Below, piece by piece: positions 1 through 6,102 of a DNA stretch of 9,668 bases. The stretch's first letter is position 1. Each line of letters starts with the position of its first letter. A program made the position numbers and the translations under genes. Source of the stretch: Bacteroidales bacterium UBA5342 (GTDB lineage Bacteria; Bacteroidota; Bacteroidia; Bacteroidales; UBA5342); NCBI GenBank assembly GCA_002408065.1, contig DHQI01000116.1, positions 79,543 through 89,210 on the forward strand. Direction: 5' to 3'. The notes under the pieces were generated by a model. It was not told the DNA's origin. It did not search any database and saw only the letters and a program-made list of their open reading frames with translations.

Positions 1-168
1 GCAGGGCAATTTGTACAAATTGTGGAAAAACGCCAAGGCTTAAAAATCGCCTGCTTAGAAGAGATTGCCTACAAACGCAACTTTATTGGCAAAGGTCAAC
101 TGAAAGTATTGGCTGACGCTCTGAACAAAAACCAGTACGGTCAATATTTGCAAAAATTAGCAGAATAA
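1..168 (+). CDS. rfbA: Glucose-1-phosphate thymidylyltransferase RfbA, C-terminal fragment
   Basis: The window opens inside a reading frame that runs to TAA at 166-168 and encodes 55 residues. They contain FVQIVEKRQGLKIACLEEIAY followed by a short helical tail, the characteristic C-terminal end of RfbA/RmlA. This cytoplasmic enzyme makes dTDP-glucose from glucose 1-phosphate and dTTP, the first step towards dTDP-L-rhamnose and other deoxysugars used in O-antigen and other surface polysaccharides. Only the last fifth or so of a protein of roughly 290 residues is present, so the active site lies outside the window. A strong terminator 20 nt downstream suggests that this gene ends its transcription unit. 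The family call is made by recognising the C-terminal sequence; no catalytic motif can be checked here. Confidence 0.9.
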   Translation, partial: AGQFVQIVEKRQGLKIACLEEIAYKRNFIGKGQLKVLADALNKNQYGQYLQKLAE

Positions 169-187
169 GAAATTTAATCCTATGACT

Positions 188-220
188 AAAAGGGTTTTGC
201 AGGAGTGTAAAACCCTTTTT
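188..220 (+). terminator. Rho-independent terminator of rfbA
   Basis: The sequence AAAAGGGTTTT (188-198) is exactly complementary to AAAACCCTTTT (209-219), giving an 11-bp stem with a 10-nt loop (199-208) and a T run at 216-220. The A run on the left arm means it could also work on the opposite strand. It sits 20 nt after the rfbA stop and 7 nt before the preferred prmC start codon. Confidence 0.85.
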
Positions 221-226
221 AAGTAT

Positions 227-1063
227 ATGACTCTAAAAGAATACCATAATGATGTCATTAGTCGTTTATCCGACATTTATCCCGGGGCTGAGGCCGCTGA
301 AATAGCTTATCGTCTTTTTGATTTTTATCTAAAGGCTTCGAAGCTTGATATAGCTCTGAAAGCCAAAGATAGTATTGAAAAATGTAAAGCTTTGGAAGCC
401 GCCATAGAACGTTTGTTGCAAAATGAACCGCTGCAGTATGTAACCGGAGTAGCCGACTTTTATGATTTAGAGTTTGGAGTAAACAGTGATGTGTTAATTC
501 CCCGCCCTGAAACAGAAGAATTAGTGAAGCTTATTTTGGATAATCATAAAGGCGAATTCTCTCTTTTGGATGTTGGTACAGGTAGTGGCTGTATTCCTTC
601 TGCCATTAAATCAAATTCTCCAAAGGCTATTATTGCAGGCTGCGATGTATCACTCAAAGCCTTAAAAGTAGCGAAAAAAAATGCTGATAAAAATAGGCTT
701 GAGCTTAATTTTTTTTATTGCGACATACTGGATAAAGCACATTGGCCCCAAGCCCAATATAACGTTATAGTGAGCAATCCGCCTTACGTGCTAGAACGGG
801 AAAAAGGACTAATGCGTAAAAATGTGTTGGATTACGAACCCCACCTGGCGCTTTTTGTCGATGATAAGAAACCTTTGCTGTTTTACAAGGCCATAGCTGA
901 TTTTGCCACAAGTCATTTGTATAAAGACGGAAAGCTCTATTTTGAGATCAACGAAGCCTATGGCATTCTCACCAAAGAGATGCTGATAAACAAAGGATTT
1001 AACGATGTCATTATACATTCAGATATTTTCGGGAAAGACCGCATGATTTCGGCCAAATTTTGA
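227..1063 (+). CDS. prmC: Release factor glutamine methyltransferase PrmC (HemK)
   Basis: Cytoplasmic SAM-dependent enzyme that methylates the Gln of the GGQ motif in peptide-chain release factors RF1 and RF2, needed for efficient translation termination. From the ATG at 227 the protein has 278 residues, the usual PrmC length. An N-terminal helical domain is followed by IPRPETEELV (about 91-100), SAM-binding motif I LDVGTGSGCI (about 114-123), an acidic residue ending beta-2 (D140), the catalytic NPPY (184-187) that holds the target Gln amide, and YEPHLALF (about 203-210), all diagnostic. An in-frame ATG at 182 would add 15 residues, but these are encoded by the rfbA terminator hairpin and match nothing in the family, so the 227 start is preferred. 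No Shine-Dalgarno is visible. Because the terminator lies directly upstream, expression must come from read-through or from a promoter within the end of rfbA. Confidence 0.93.
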   Translation: MTLKEYHNDVISRLSDIYPGAEAAEIAYRLFDFYLKASKLDIALKAKDSIEKCKALEAAIERLLQNEPLQYVTGVADFYDLEFGVNSDVLIPRPETEELVKLILDNHKGEFSLLDVGTGSGCIPSAIKSNSPKAIIAGCDVSLKALKVAKKNADKNRLELNFFYCDILDKAHWPQAQYNVIVSNPPYVLEREKGLMRKNVLDYEPHLALFVDDKKPLLFYKAIADFATSHLYKDGKLYFEINEAYGILTKEMLINKGFNDVIIHSDIFGKDRMISAKF

Positions 1064-1064
1064 G

Positions 1065-1072
1065 TAATTTTG
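1065..1072 (+). promoter_or_regulatory. Possible -7 box for the batE-like gene
   Basis: TAATTTTG exactly fits the Bacteroidota -7 consensus TAnnTTTG and lies just after the prmC stop, about 60 nt before the next ATG. No convincing TTTG is found at the expected distance upstream (only TTTC at 1047-1050, too close), so this is a weak call. Confidence 0.3.
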
Positions 1073-1131
1073 TCCTTACAAAGGCATAATATTTGTTAGT
1101 AAGCAACCTTCGTTAAAATAAAGTAAAAACA

Positions 1132-1878
1132 ATGAAGCAATTATTTTTATTCCTTTCTCTAACAGTTTCTATAGCCCTTAGTGCACAACAGGGTGTTATT
1201 GATCAAGCTAACGATTTTTATACACAAGAAAAATATGAAGAAGCTATACAGATGTACGACTCGGTGTTAAATACGGGTGTAACATCAGCTGAATTGTATT
1301 ATAATCTGGGGAATACCCATTACAAGCTTGGACATATAGCTCAATGTATCTTGTTTTATGAAAGGGCTTTGCAGCTGTCGCCAAACGATAAAGACATAGC
1401 GTATAATCTGGAATTGGTACAACAACATGTAGTGGATGAAATTGAAATGGTCGATGAATTCTTCCTTAGTAAAATGATGCGTAATGTGCGTGTGTCACTG
1501 GCTTCGGATGTATGGGCAAAATGGAGTATGACGTCTTTTGTCATTGCTCTGGTGCTTTTGCTTGTCTTTTTTCTTACGCGATCTACGGTATTTAAAAGAA
1601 TTGCATTTTATATGGCCATACTAGCTTTCTTGGCCTCTTTATTATCTTTTTCCTTTTCTTCTAAAAATAAAAAAGACATCACCTCGCACGATAGTGCCAT
1701 CGTTTTAGCACCTACTGTTACGGTGAACAGTTCTCCAAACGAAAGTGGAACACAGATATTTGTATTGCACGAAGGTACTAAAGTAAGCATATCTGACCGC
1801 TTAGGCGATTGGGTGGAGATAATGCTTAGCGATGGGAATAAAGGGTGGATGAAAGCAGAAACAATAGAAGAAATATAG
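1132..1878 (+). CDS. batE: BatE-like TPR and SH3 membrane protein
   Basis: Envelope protein of 248 residues with the BatE domain order. There is a signal peptide at about 1-19 (hydrophobic FLFLSLTVSIALSA), two TPR repeats at about 23-90 (including AELYYNLGNTHYKLG and ALQLSPNDKDIAYNLELV), two membrane segments at about 134-149 and 155-176, and a bacterial SH3-like domain at about 188-246 ending GDWVEIMLSDGNKGWM. In the Bacteroidota aerotolerance (Bat) operon, BatE is found with MoxR, BatA, BatB, BatC and BatD, and is thought to scaffold envelope complexes; its molecular function is not settled. Here no other bat gene is nearby: prmC is upstream and a VC0807-family gene downstream, so it is either an orphan BatE or a related TPR/SH3 protein. 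The ATG at 1132 gives a clean signal peptide, supporting the start. Confidence 0.75.
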   Translation: MKQLFLFLSLTVSIALSAQQGVIDQANDFYTQEKYEEAIQMYDSVLNTGVTSAELYYNLGNTHYKLGHIAQCILFYERALQLSPNDKDIAYNLELVQQHVVDEIEMVDEFFLSKMMRNVRVSLASDVWAKWSMTSFVIALVLLLVFFLTRSTVFKRIAFYMAILAFLASLLSFSFSSKNKKDITSHDSAIVLAPTVTVNSSPNESGTQIFVLHEGTKVSISDRLGDWVEIMLSDGNKGWMKAETIEEI

Positions 1879-1919
1879 AGAAATTACAAATTTCAAATAT
1901 CGAATTTCAAATTTCCACT
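1879..1919. repeat. AT-rich TTTCAAAT/CGAATTTC spacer repeat
   Basis: The spacer after the batE-like gene is built from short iterations of ATTTCAAAT and TCGAATTTCAAATTT. A similar low-complexity stretch (ATTCAAAATTTCGAATTC) occurs in the exbB-exbD spacer at about 7420-7445. It is non-coding in my reading, although an open frame from an ATG at 1845 passes through it. It resembles degenerate intergenic filler rather than a defined mobile element. Confidence 0.4.
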
Positions 1920-1922
1920 TAT

Positions 1923-2630
1923 ATGACCCAACAAAAAAAAGAGTCCCCATTAAGTAACCTCCTGTTTAACATCATCGTTCCCGCACTGATATTGATGAAA
2001 TTCAGTTCAGAAGATCGTTTAGGCCCCACTTACGGTTTAATTGTAGCTTTAGCCTTTCCGGTAGGTTATTTTTTGTACGATTATATCAAAAATAAAAACA
2101 AAAACTTTATTTCAATCTTAGGGTTTGTTAGTATTCTCCTGACCGGTGGCATTGGCTTATTAGAGTTACCAACAAGTCTTTATGCTGTAAAAGAGGCGCT
2201 GATACCTTTCCTTATCGGTATTGCTGTTATTATCTCAAACGGAACTAAGTTTTCGGTATTTGATAAACTGCTTTACCGCCCCGAAGTATTTGAAGTGGAA
2301 AAAATTGATGGTTTACTTAAGCACCAAAACAATGAAGAAGAATTTCATAGACGCACACGTTTTGCTAATTTCTTTTTAGCATCTTCATTTTTTGTATCAG
2401 CAATACTCAACTATATTTTGGCCACTATCATTGTTAAAAGTCCGTCTGGCTCAGTAGAGTTCAATGATGAAGTAGCCCGTATGACCATGCTTAGCTATCC
2501 GGTAATTGTAGTACCTTCAATGATTATTCTTGGCTTGGTATTCTTCTTCTTTATACGCGATATCAAACGCCTGACCGGTCTTAAGTTTGAAGAGATGGTG
2601 GCTATTCAAGAGAAGAGTTCAAAGAAATAA
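1923..2630 (+). CDS. VC0807-family multi-pass membrane protein
   Basis: Integral inner-membrane protein of 235 residues with six likely transmembrane helices at about 12-27, 36-54, 62-80, 90-106, 148-171 and 190-211. The N-terminal half has the family's hallmark order: a short polar tail, then PLSNLLFNIIVPALIL, LGPTYGLIVALAFPVGYFLYD, FISILGFVSILLTGGIGLL and KEALIPFLIGIAVI. This matches proteins annotated as 'VC0807 family', which are widespread and of unknown function, perhaps transport-related. A charged loop at about 120-147 separates helices 4 and 5. An ATG at 1845 would add 26 residues, but it overlaps the end of the batE-like gene and runs through a low-complexity spacer; the ATG at 1923, directly before MTQQKKESPLSNLL, fits the family start. 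A nested inverted repeat begins 4 nt after the stop codon. Confidence 0.75.
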   Translation: MTQQKKESPLSNLLFNIIVPALILMKFSSEDRLGPTYGLIVALAFPVGYFLYDYIKNKNKNFISILGFVSILLTGGIGLLELPTSLYAVKEALIPFLIGIAVIISNGTKFSVFDKLLYRPEVFEVEKIDGLLKHQNNEEEFHRRTRFANFFLASSFFVSAILNYILATIIVKSPSGSVEFNDEVARMTMLSYPVIVVPSMIILGLVFFFFIRDIKRLTGLKFEEMVAIQEKSSKK

Positions 2631-2634
2631 GTTA

Positions 2635-2940
2635 AGTATCGCAGAGATACGCAGAGGAGCAGAGTTACGCAGAGAAAAATAGGTTCTTCGCTAAAAACTG
2701 TGGATGATGATAATAATGGCTATAAAATATGACACTGTATGTTCTCGTTAGAGAGAGTTCCCCGAGCCATTTTGCCAGGCGCGAACACTCGCTAACGAGA
2801 ACGTTCAACATTGAATTTTCAACGTCAAAATATAGATAACAATGTAGTTACCCACAGTTTTTAGCGAAGAACCAAAATATTACATAGAAGAATTAAAAAA
2901 CTCTGCGAGTCTCAGCTCCTCTGCGTATTTCTGCGATACT
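2635..2940. mobile_element. MITE-like 306-bp nested inverted repeat
   Basis: This stretch between two genes contains no credible coding sequence but folds into a large imperfect hairpin made of three nested inverted repeats. Outer arms: 2635-2674 and 2901-2940, 40 nt each with 35 matching positions, built from CGCAGAG repeats spaced about 8-10 nt. Middle arms: 2682-2703 and 2852-2873, a perfect 22-nt match beginning GGTTCTTCGCTAAAA. Inner arms: 2741-2760 and 2783-2802, 18 of 20 matching, with a 22-nt loop (2761-2782). The parts between the arms also pair weakly. There is no transposase, so it would be non-autonomous if mobile. No clear target-site duplication is visible at AGTATC/GATACT. It lies 21 nt upstream of lpxB. 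Confidence 0.72.
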
Positions 2941-2961
2941 AATGAAATTCAATTTTAAATT

Positions 2962-4089
2962 ATGAAATACTTCTTCATCATAGGCGAACGTTCAGGGGAT
3001 TTGCATGCCTCCAATCTGATAAAAGCTATTAAGAAACAAGATCCGGAAGCTGTGATAGAAGGCGTAGGAGGGGAGCTTTCTGAAGCCGCAGGTATGCATT
3101 TGACCTACCATTACAAGGATTTATCCATCATGGGAATTTTGAATGTTCTCTTGCACCTCAAAACCATAAAACGGAATTTTAAACGTTGCCAGAAAGCCAT
3201 CTCAGAAACTAAGCCCGATGCTTTAGTTTTAGTCGATTTCCCCGGGTTTAACTTACGGATGGCAGAGTTTGCCAAAGGACAAAGCCTTAAAGTGTTTTAT
3301 TACATAGCACCTAAAGTATGGGCTTCGCGCGAAAAACGTGTAGAGAAGATAAAAGCCTATACCGATAAAGTTTATACCATTTTTCCTTTCGAGAATGATT
3401 TCTTTCTGGAGCGTGGTGTAGATATGGAATATGTTGGCAACCCTTTGTTGGATTCTATAGCTGCACGCTCAAATAAAGATGAGAGCAAGGCTGATTTTCT
3501 GAAACGTCATAATTTACCGGATAAACCAATTGTGGCGCTTTTGGCCGGAAGTCGCAAACAAGAAGTCAAGAAGCTCTTACCAGCATTTTTAGCCCTTCGG
3601 GAAGATTTCCCTAATCATCTGTTTATCTTAGCCGGCGTAGACAATCTGGGGGATCAATTGTATCAATCTGTAGGCGGACAAGATTTACCACCGATTATTT
3701 ACAACGAAACCTACAGTGTATTGCAACATGCCGATGCCGCGTTGGTGGCTTCCGGTACAGCTACACTGGAAACAGCTCTGTTACGTATACCGCAAGTGGT
3801 ATGTTATGATTTTGGAGGTGGAAAATTTGCCTACAGTATTTATGCTAACTTCTTGGTTAAAGTTAAATATGCTTCCTTAGTCAATCTGATAATGGATCGT
3901 TTGGTGGTAAAAGAGTTACTTCAACATCAATTTAATTTGAAAAACTTGAGGGAAGAACTACATTTGCTGCTCGAAGACCAAAATTACCGTCAGCAGATGC
4001 TCGATAATTATGATCGTATCATCCAAAAGCTGGGGGGCGAAGGTGCTTCTGAAAAAACAGCCAGGTCTATTGTTGCATTGTGTCAATGA
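2962..4089 (+). CDS. lpxB: Lipid-A-disaccharide synthase LpxB
   Basis: Peripheral inner-membrane glycosyltransferase (GT19) that joins UDP-2,3-diacylglucosamine and lipid X to form lipid A disaccharide 1-phosphate in the Raetz pathway. The protein has 375 residues, normal for the family. Recognisable motifs in order are GERSGDLHASNL (about 8-19, the family GEASGD motif with Arg at the third position), VDFPGFNLRMA (91-101), YIAPKVWA (114-121), YVGNPLLD (157-164), LLAGSRKQEV (193-202, nucleotide-binding side), and SGTATLETAL followed by SLVNLI towards the C-terminus. In the conserved MGxxEV segment the Glu is replaced by Asn61 (MGILNV), a small oddity. The ATG at 2962 gives the expected N-terminus. 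The spacer is only 21 nt after the inverted repeat, so its promoter may lie inside that element. The TGA stop falls within the first unit of an octamer array. Confidence 0.93.
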   Translation: MKYFFIIGERSGDLHASNLIKAIKKQDPEAVIEGVGGELSEAAGMHLTYHYKDLSIMGILNVLLHLKTIKRNFKRCQKAISETKPDALVLVDFPGFNLRMAEFAKGQSLKVFYYIAPKVWASREKRVEKIKAYTDKVYTIFPFENDFFLERGVDMEYVGNPLLDSIAARSNKDESKADFLKRHNLPDKPIVALLAGSRKQEVKKLLPAFLALREDFPNHLFILAGVDNLGDQLYQSVGGQDLPPIIYNETYSVLQHADAALVASGTATLETALLRIPQVVCYDFGGGKFAYSIYANFLVKVKYASLVNLIMDRLVVKELLQHQFNLKNLREELHLLLEDQNYRQQMLDNYDRIIQKLGGEGASEKTARSIVALCQ

Positions 4090-4123
4090 TTCAATGAGCC
4101 AATGATACAATGAATCAATAGAT
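4084..4123. repeat. Octamer tandem array (AATGA-N3 units)
   Basis: Five consecutive 8-nt units are visible: CAATGATT, CAATGAGC, CAATGATA, CAATGAAT and a degenerate CAATAGAT. The core AATGA recurs exactly every 8 nt with a variable remainder. The array begins in the last codons of lpxB and its first unit supplies the in-frame TGA stop. A second partial array with the same core and spacing is at the right edge of the window (9648-9668). Confidence 0.65.
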
Positions 4124-4204
4124 GTGATACAGTAAATATAAGATTCAGAATGCTCTGATTTTGAATTAAAAAACCTTAAATTAAAAACCTCGAATATATC
4201 AATC

Positions 4205-4870
4205 ATGAGCCTAATACAATGGGATAAAGACCTTTTGGTCAGTTTAAATGCACATCACAGTGAATTTTGGGACGGATTTATGTGGATGGCAACAGACGAA
4301 ATAAGCTGGTTACCTTTCTTTACTGTCCTACTTTATACCATATACAAAACAAAAGGAAAGGAATTTTTCTTGATTCTGATAGCCATAGCCCTAACGGTGG
4401 TGGTATGCGATCAGGTGGCTGGTATATTCAAAGACTGGATAGCCCGTCCTCGTCCCTCACGCGAACCGGAGATAATGGAACAGCTCCATATTGTCAATAA
4501 TTACCGTGGTGGTAAATACGGTTATTTTTCGGCTCATGCGGCTAATACCTTTGGCTTAGCTGTACTTATATCCTTAATGATGCGAAATTGGCTAGTGACG
4601 GGTATAATGATTTTATGGGCAGCTATCGAGAGTTATACCCGTATCTATCTTGGGGTTCATTATCCACTGGATATCCTTACAGGTATTGTTTTTGGTTCAG
4701 CTACAGGCTTTGGCTTGTATAAACTCCACGCTTATATGGCAAGTCGCTTAAATTTGAAATCACCGGGTTTTAAAGCGGACAAATCACCAGGTCTTTTGTT
4801 ATTCACCTTCTTAGGCAATCTCTTTATGCTTACTGTAGCCTCCGAGGCTATATCAGACTTTTTGTTATAA
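4205..4870 (+). CDS. PAP2-family membrane phosphatase
   Basis: Inner-membrane phosphatase of the type 2 phosphatidic acid phosphatase superfamily, 221 residues with about five or six hydrophobic segments. The three-part signature is present: KX6RP as K76...R83-P84 (KDWIARPRP), the middle motif as YFSAHAANT with catalytic His111 (SAHA in place of PSGH), and RX5HX3D as R146, H152 and D156 (TRIYLGVHYPLD). In this family the histidines form and resolve a phospho-enzyme. The opening MSLIQWDKDLLVSLNAHHSEFWD is typical of undecaprenyl-diphosphatase BcrC/PgpB-like proteins and of lipid A phosphatases. The substrate cannot be fixed from sequence: undecaprenyl pyrophosphate, phosphatidylglycerophosphate or lipid A are all possible. 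Being next to lpxB makes a lipid A or carrier-lipid role attractive, but this is inference. The C-terminus has an extra hydrophobic segment at about 196-220. Confidence 0.85.
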   Translation: MSLIQWDKDLLVSLNAHHSEFWDGFMWMATDEISWLPFFTVLLYTIYKTKGKEFFLILIAIALTVVVCDQVAGIFKDWIARPRPSREPEIMEQLHIVNNYRGGKYGYFSAHAANTFGLAVLISLMMRNWLVTGIMILWAAIESYTRIYLGVHYPLDILTGIVFGSATGFGLYKLHAYMASRLNLKSPGFKADKSPGLLLFTFLGNLFMLTVASEAISDFLL

Positions 4871-4945
4871 AACAAAATAATTCTTTAAATTATTGATATA
4901 GAGAATGAATTATATTATAAGGAAAAGTAAACAATTGTTAATTGC

Positions 4946-4977
4946 TTTGTGTTTATTTCTTAAAATCGCTACCTTTA
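4946..4977 (+). promoter_or_regulatory. Bacteroidota-type promoter for the small HTH gene
   Basis: TTTG at 4946-4949 and TACCTTTA at 4970-4977 (one mismatch to TAnnTTTG) are separated by 20 nt, the expected spacing for the major Bacteroidota sigma factor. Transcription would begin near 4984, giving a leader of about 50 nt before the ATG at 5033. The 162-nt spacer between the phosphatase and this gene otherwise shows only AT-rich sequence. Confidence 0.5.
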
Positions 4978-5032
4978 TGGTGATTTTTGAATCAAGAGAT
5001 AGATGAAGTTTAACAATTAAAATTTTAACATC

Positions 5033-5284
5033 ATGCCTAAGACACTCACATTTAATCAACTGAGAAAAATTAAAGACAGTCTGCCTGATGGAAGCATCCA
5101 TGAAATAGCAGACAAATTAGACTTAAAGGTAGAAACGGTAAGAAATTATTTTGGAGGACATAATTTCAGAGATGGACGTAGCGCCGGTATCCATATAGAA
5201 TCTGGGCCTGATGGTGGAATAGTTACTCTCGACAACACCGAAATCTTAGATATGGCCGAAAATATCCTTGCCAGTCAAAACTAA
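5033..5284 (+). CDS. Small helix-turn-helix DNA-binding protein
   Basis: An 83-residue cytoplasmic protein. Residues about 6-42 read as a helix (FNQLRKIKDSLP) followed by a helix-turn-helix, SIHEIADKLDLKVETVRNYF (21-40), with the pattern of a Sigma70-region-4 or MarR/LacI-type recognition unit. The rest is a short Gly-rich stretch (SGPDGGIVTLDNTEI) and a C-terminal helix. Similar small 'DNA-binding protein' genes are common in Bacteroidota, usually annotated hypothetical, and I know of no established target. The gene stands alone, with its own promoter candidate upstream and a strong terminator directly downstream, so it is probably transcribed monocistronically. It may act as a homodimeric regulator or nucleoid-associated factor; that is inference. 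The start at 5033 is the only sensible ATG, preceded by an A/T-rich leader without a Shine-Dalgarno. Confidence 0.8.
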   Translation: MPKTLTFNQLRKIKDSLPDGSIHEIADKLDLKVETVRNYFGGHNFRDGRSAGIHIESGPDGGIVTLDNTEILDMAENILASQN

Positions 5285-5308
5285 AAAACAGAAAAAGTAA
5301 TTTTCTAT

Positions 5309-5338
5309 ACGGCACTCCTTAACGGGGTGCCGTTTTTT
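5309..5338 (+). terminator. Rho-independent terminator between convergent genes
   Basis: ACGGCACTCC (5309-5318) pairs with GGGGTGCCGT (5324-5333) through 10 base pairs including one T-G pair, with loop TTAAC and a run of six T (5333-5338). It ends the small HTH gene. The last T of the run is also the last base of the stop codon of the opposite-strand methyltransferase, so the hairpin lies just beyond that gene's end and may serve both directions. Confidence 0.9.
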
Positions 5339-6102
5339 CATGCATAAAAATGCTCTTTATTAAGCTCCGGATCGAAAAAGACAAGGCCCATATTCATCAA
5401 TTCGAATGAAGCACTAACTTTATCATTGTTATAAATCTCTTGCCAAGCTTGGTACATATCGTGTGACCAATGAATATCATGGAATATAAAGATTGATTTA
5501 TTTGTAATGAATGGGAGAGAGGTATTGAAATACCTTAGAGTGGCTTCTCTTTTATGGTTACCGTCAAAAAAAATCAGATCAACAGTTCCTAATAAGTTGA
5601 GTTGTTTTTCCAGTTCATCATCAAAACTAGCATTTAGAAGTTTTACGTTTACTATTCCAAGCTCTTCCAGATTGTTTTTAGCAAAGCTTTGTACTTTTGC
5701 ATCGTGGTCTATGCTGATGACTCTTGCTTTTGAATGATGAGCAGCCAGATAGGCTGTTCCAAAGCCAAGAGATGTCCCCAATTCCAAAATGTTACGGCTT
5801 TGCTGAAAAAGAGCTGTTCTGAAAAGTATTTGCCCGTCTTTAGCTGGTGTAGCAGACTTTCTGATTTCGCGTCCCAATATCACCTTTCTACCGTCTTTTC
5901 GAATAAAACTATCTTGTCTTTGATAGTTTTTATAGCGCAATTTTTCAATAGAATCAAAGCAATAAAAAGCAGATGTTGATTCCGGTGAAAGTATATCAGT
6001 AATAAAGCTAAAGGCAAAAGGAGAGTGTATACCATAGCCTTTTTTGCTACTTAAAGACCGTAAATAATGACGGATAGCAGCAAACAACCTGAAAAACAAC
6101 AT
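5338..6102 (-). CDS. Class I SAM-dependent methyltransferase
   Basis: A 254-residue protein with a Rossmann-type methyltransferase fold. Motif I is ILELGTSLGFGTAYLA (about 105-120), the acidic end of beta-2 is SIDHD (130-134), and beta-4 is DLIFFDGNH (175-183), followed by FIFHDIHWS (205-213). The DGNH and HDIHWS motifs resemble metal-binding segments of catechol-type O-methyltransferases (Methyltransf_24 group). The N-terminal KGYGIHSPFAFSFI (21-34) is a signature often seen in uncharacterised Bacteroidota methyltransferases. The substrate is unknown. Its ATG overlaps the TAA of the upstream TonB-like gene by one base (TAATG), so the two are probably translationally coupled. It is last in the minus-strand cluster and ends at the convergent terminator. 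A role in the motor cluster is not evident; it may just be co-transcribed. Confidence 0.8.
   Translation of the reverse strand: MLFFRLFAAIRHYLRSLSSKKGYGIHSPFAFSFITDILSPESTSAFYCFDSIEKLRYKNYQRQDSFIRKDGRKVILGREIRKSATPAKDGQILFRTALFQQSRNILELGTSLGFGTAYLAAHHSKARVISIDHDAKVQSFAKNNLEELGIVNVKLLNASFDDELEKQLNLLGTVDLIFFDGNHKREATLRYFNTSLPFITNKSIFIFHDIHWSHDMYQAWQEIYNNDKVSASFELMNMGLVFFDPELNKEHFYA

Noticed and set aside
182..226. Fifteen-codon N-terminal extension of PrmC
   Set aside because: It is encoded by the perfect 11-bp terminator hairpin of rfbA and does not look like PrmC; the ATG at 227 gives the usual length.
1845..1922. Twenty-six-codon N-terminal extension of the VC0807-family protein
   Set aside because: It overlaps the end of the batE-like gene in another frame and passes through a low-complexity spacer; the family start fits the ATG at 1923.
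2635..2940. CRISPR array
   Set aside because: The repeats are inverted and nested, not equally spaced direct repeats with unique spacers; no cas genes are present.
2631..2944. Target-site duplication flanking the inverted repeat
   Set aside because: The flanks GTTA and AATG do not match; a possible TA on each side is offset by one base and too short to trust.
4267..4500. Overlapping + strand open frame inside the PAP2 gene
   Set aside because: It is out of frame with a gene that has all three catalytic motifs, and its own translation has no recognisable domain.
4876..4894. Terminator after the PAP2 gene
   Set aside because: AATAATT and AATTATT can pair, but the stem has only A-T pairs and no T run follows, so termination is not supported.
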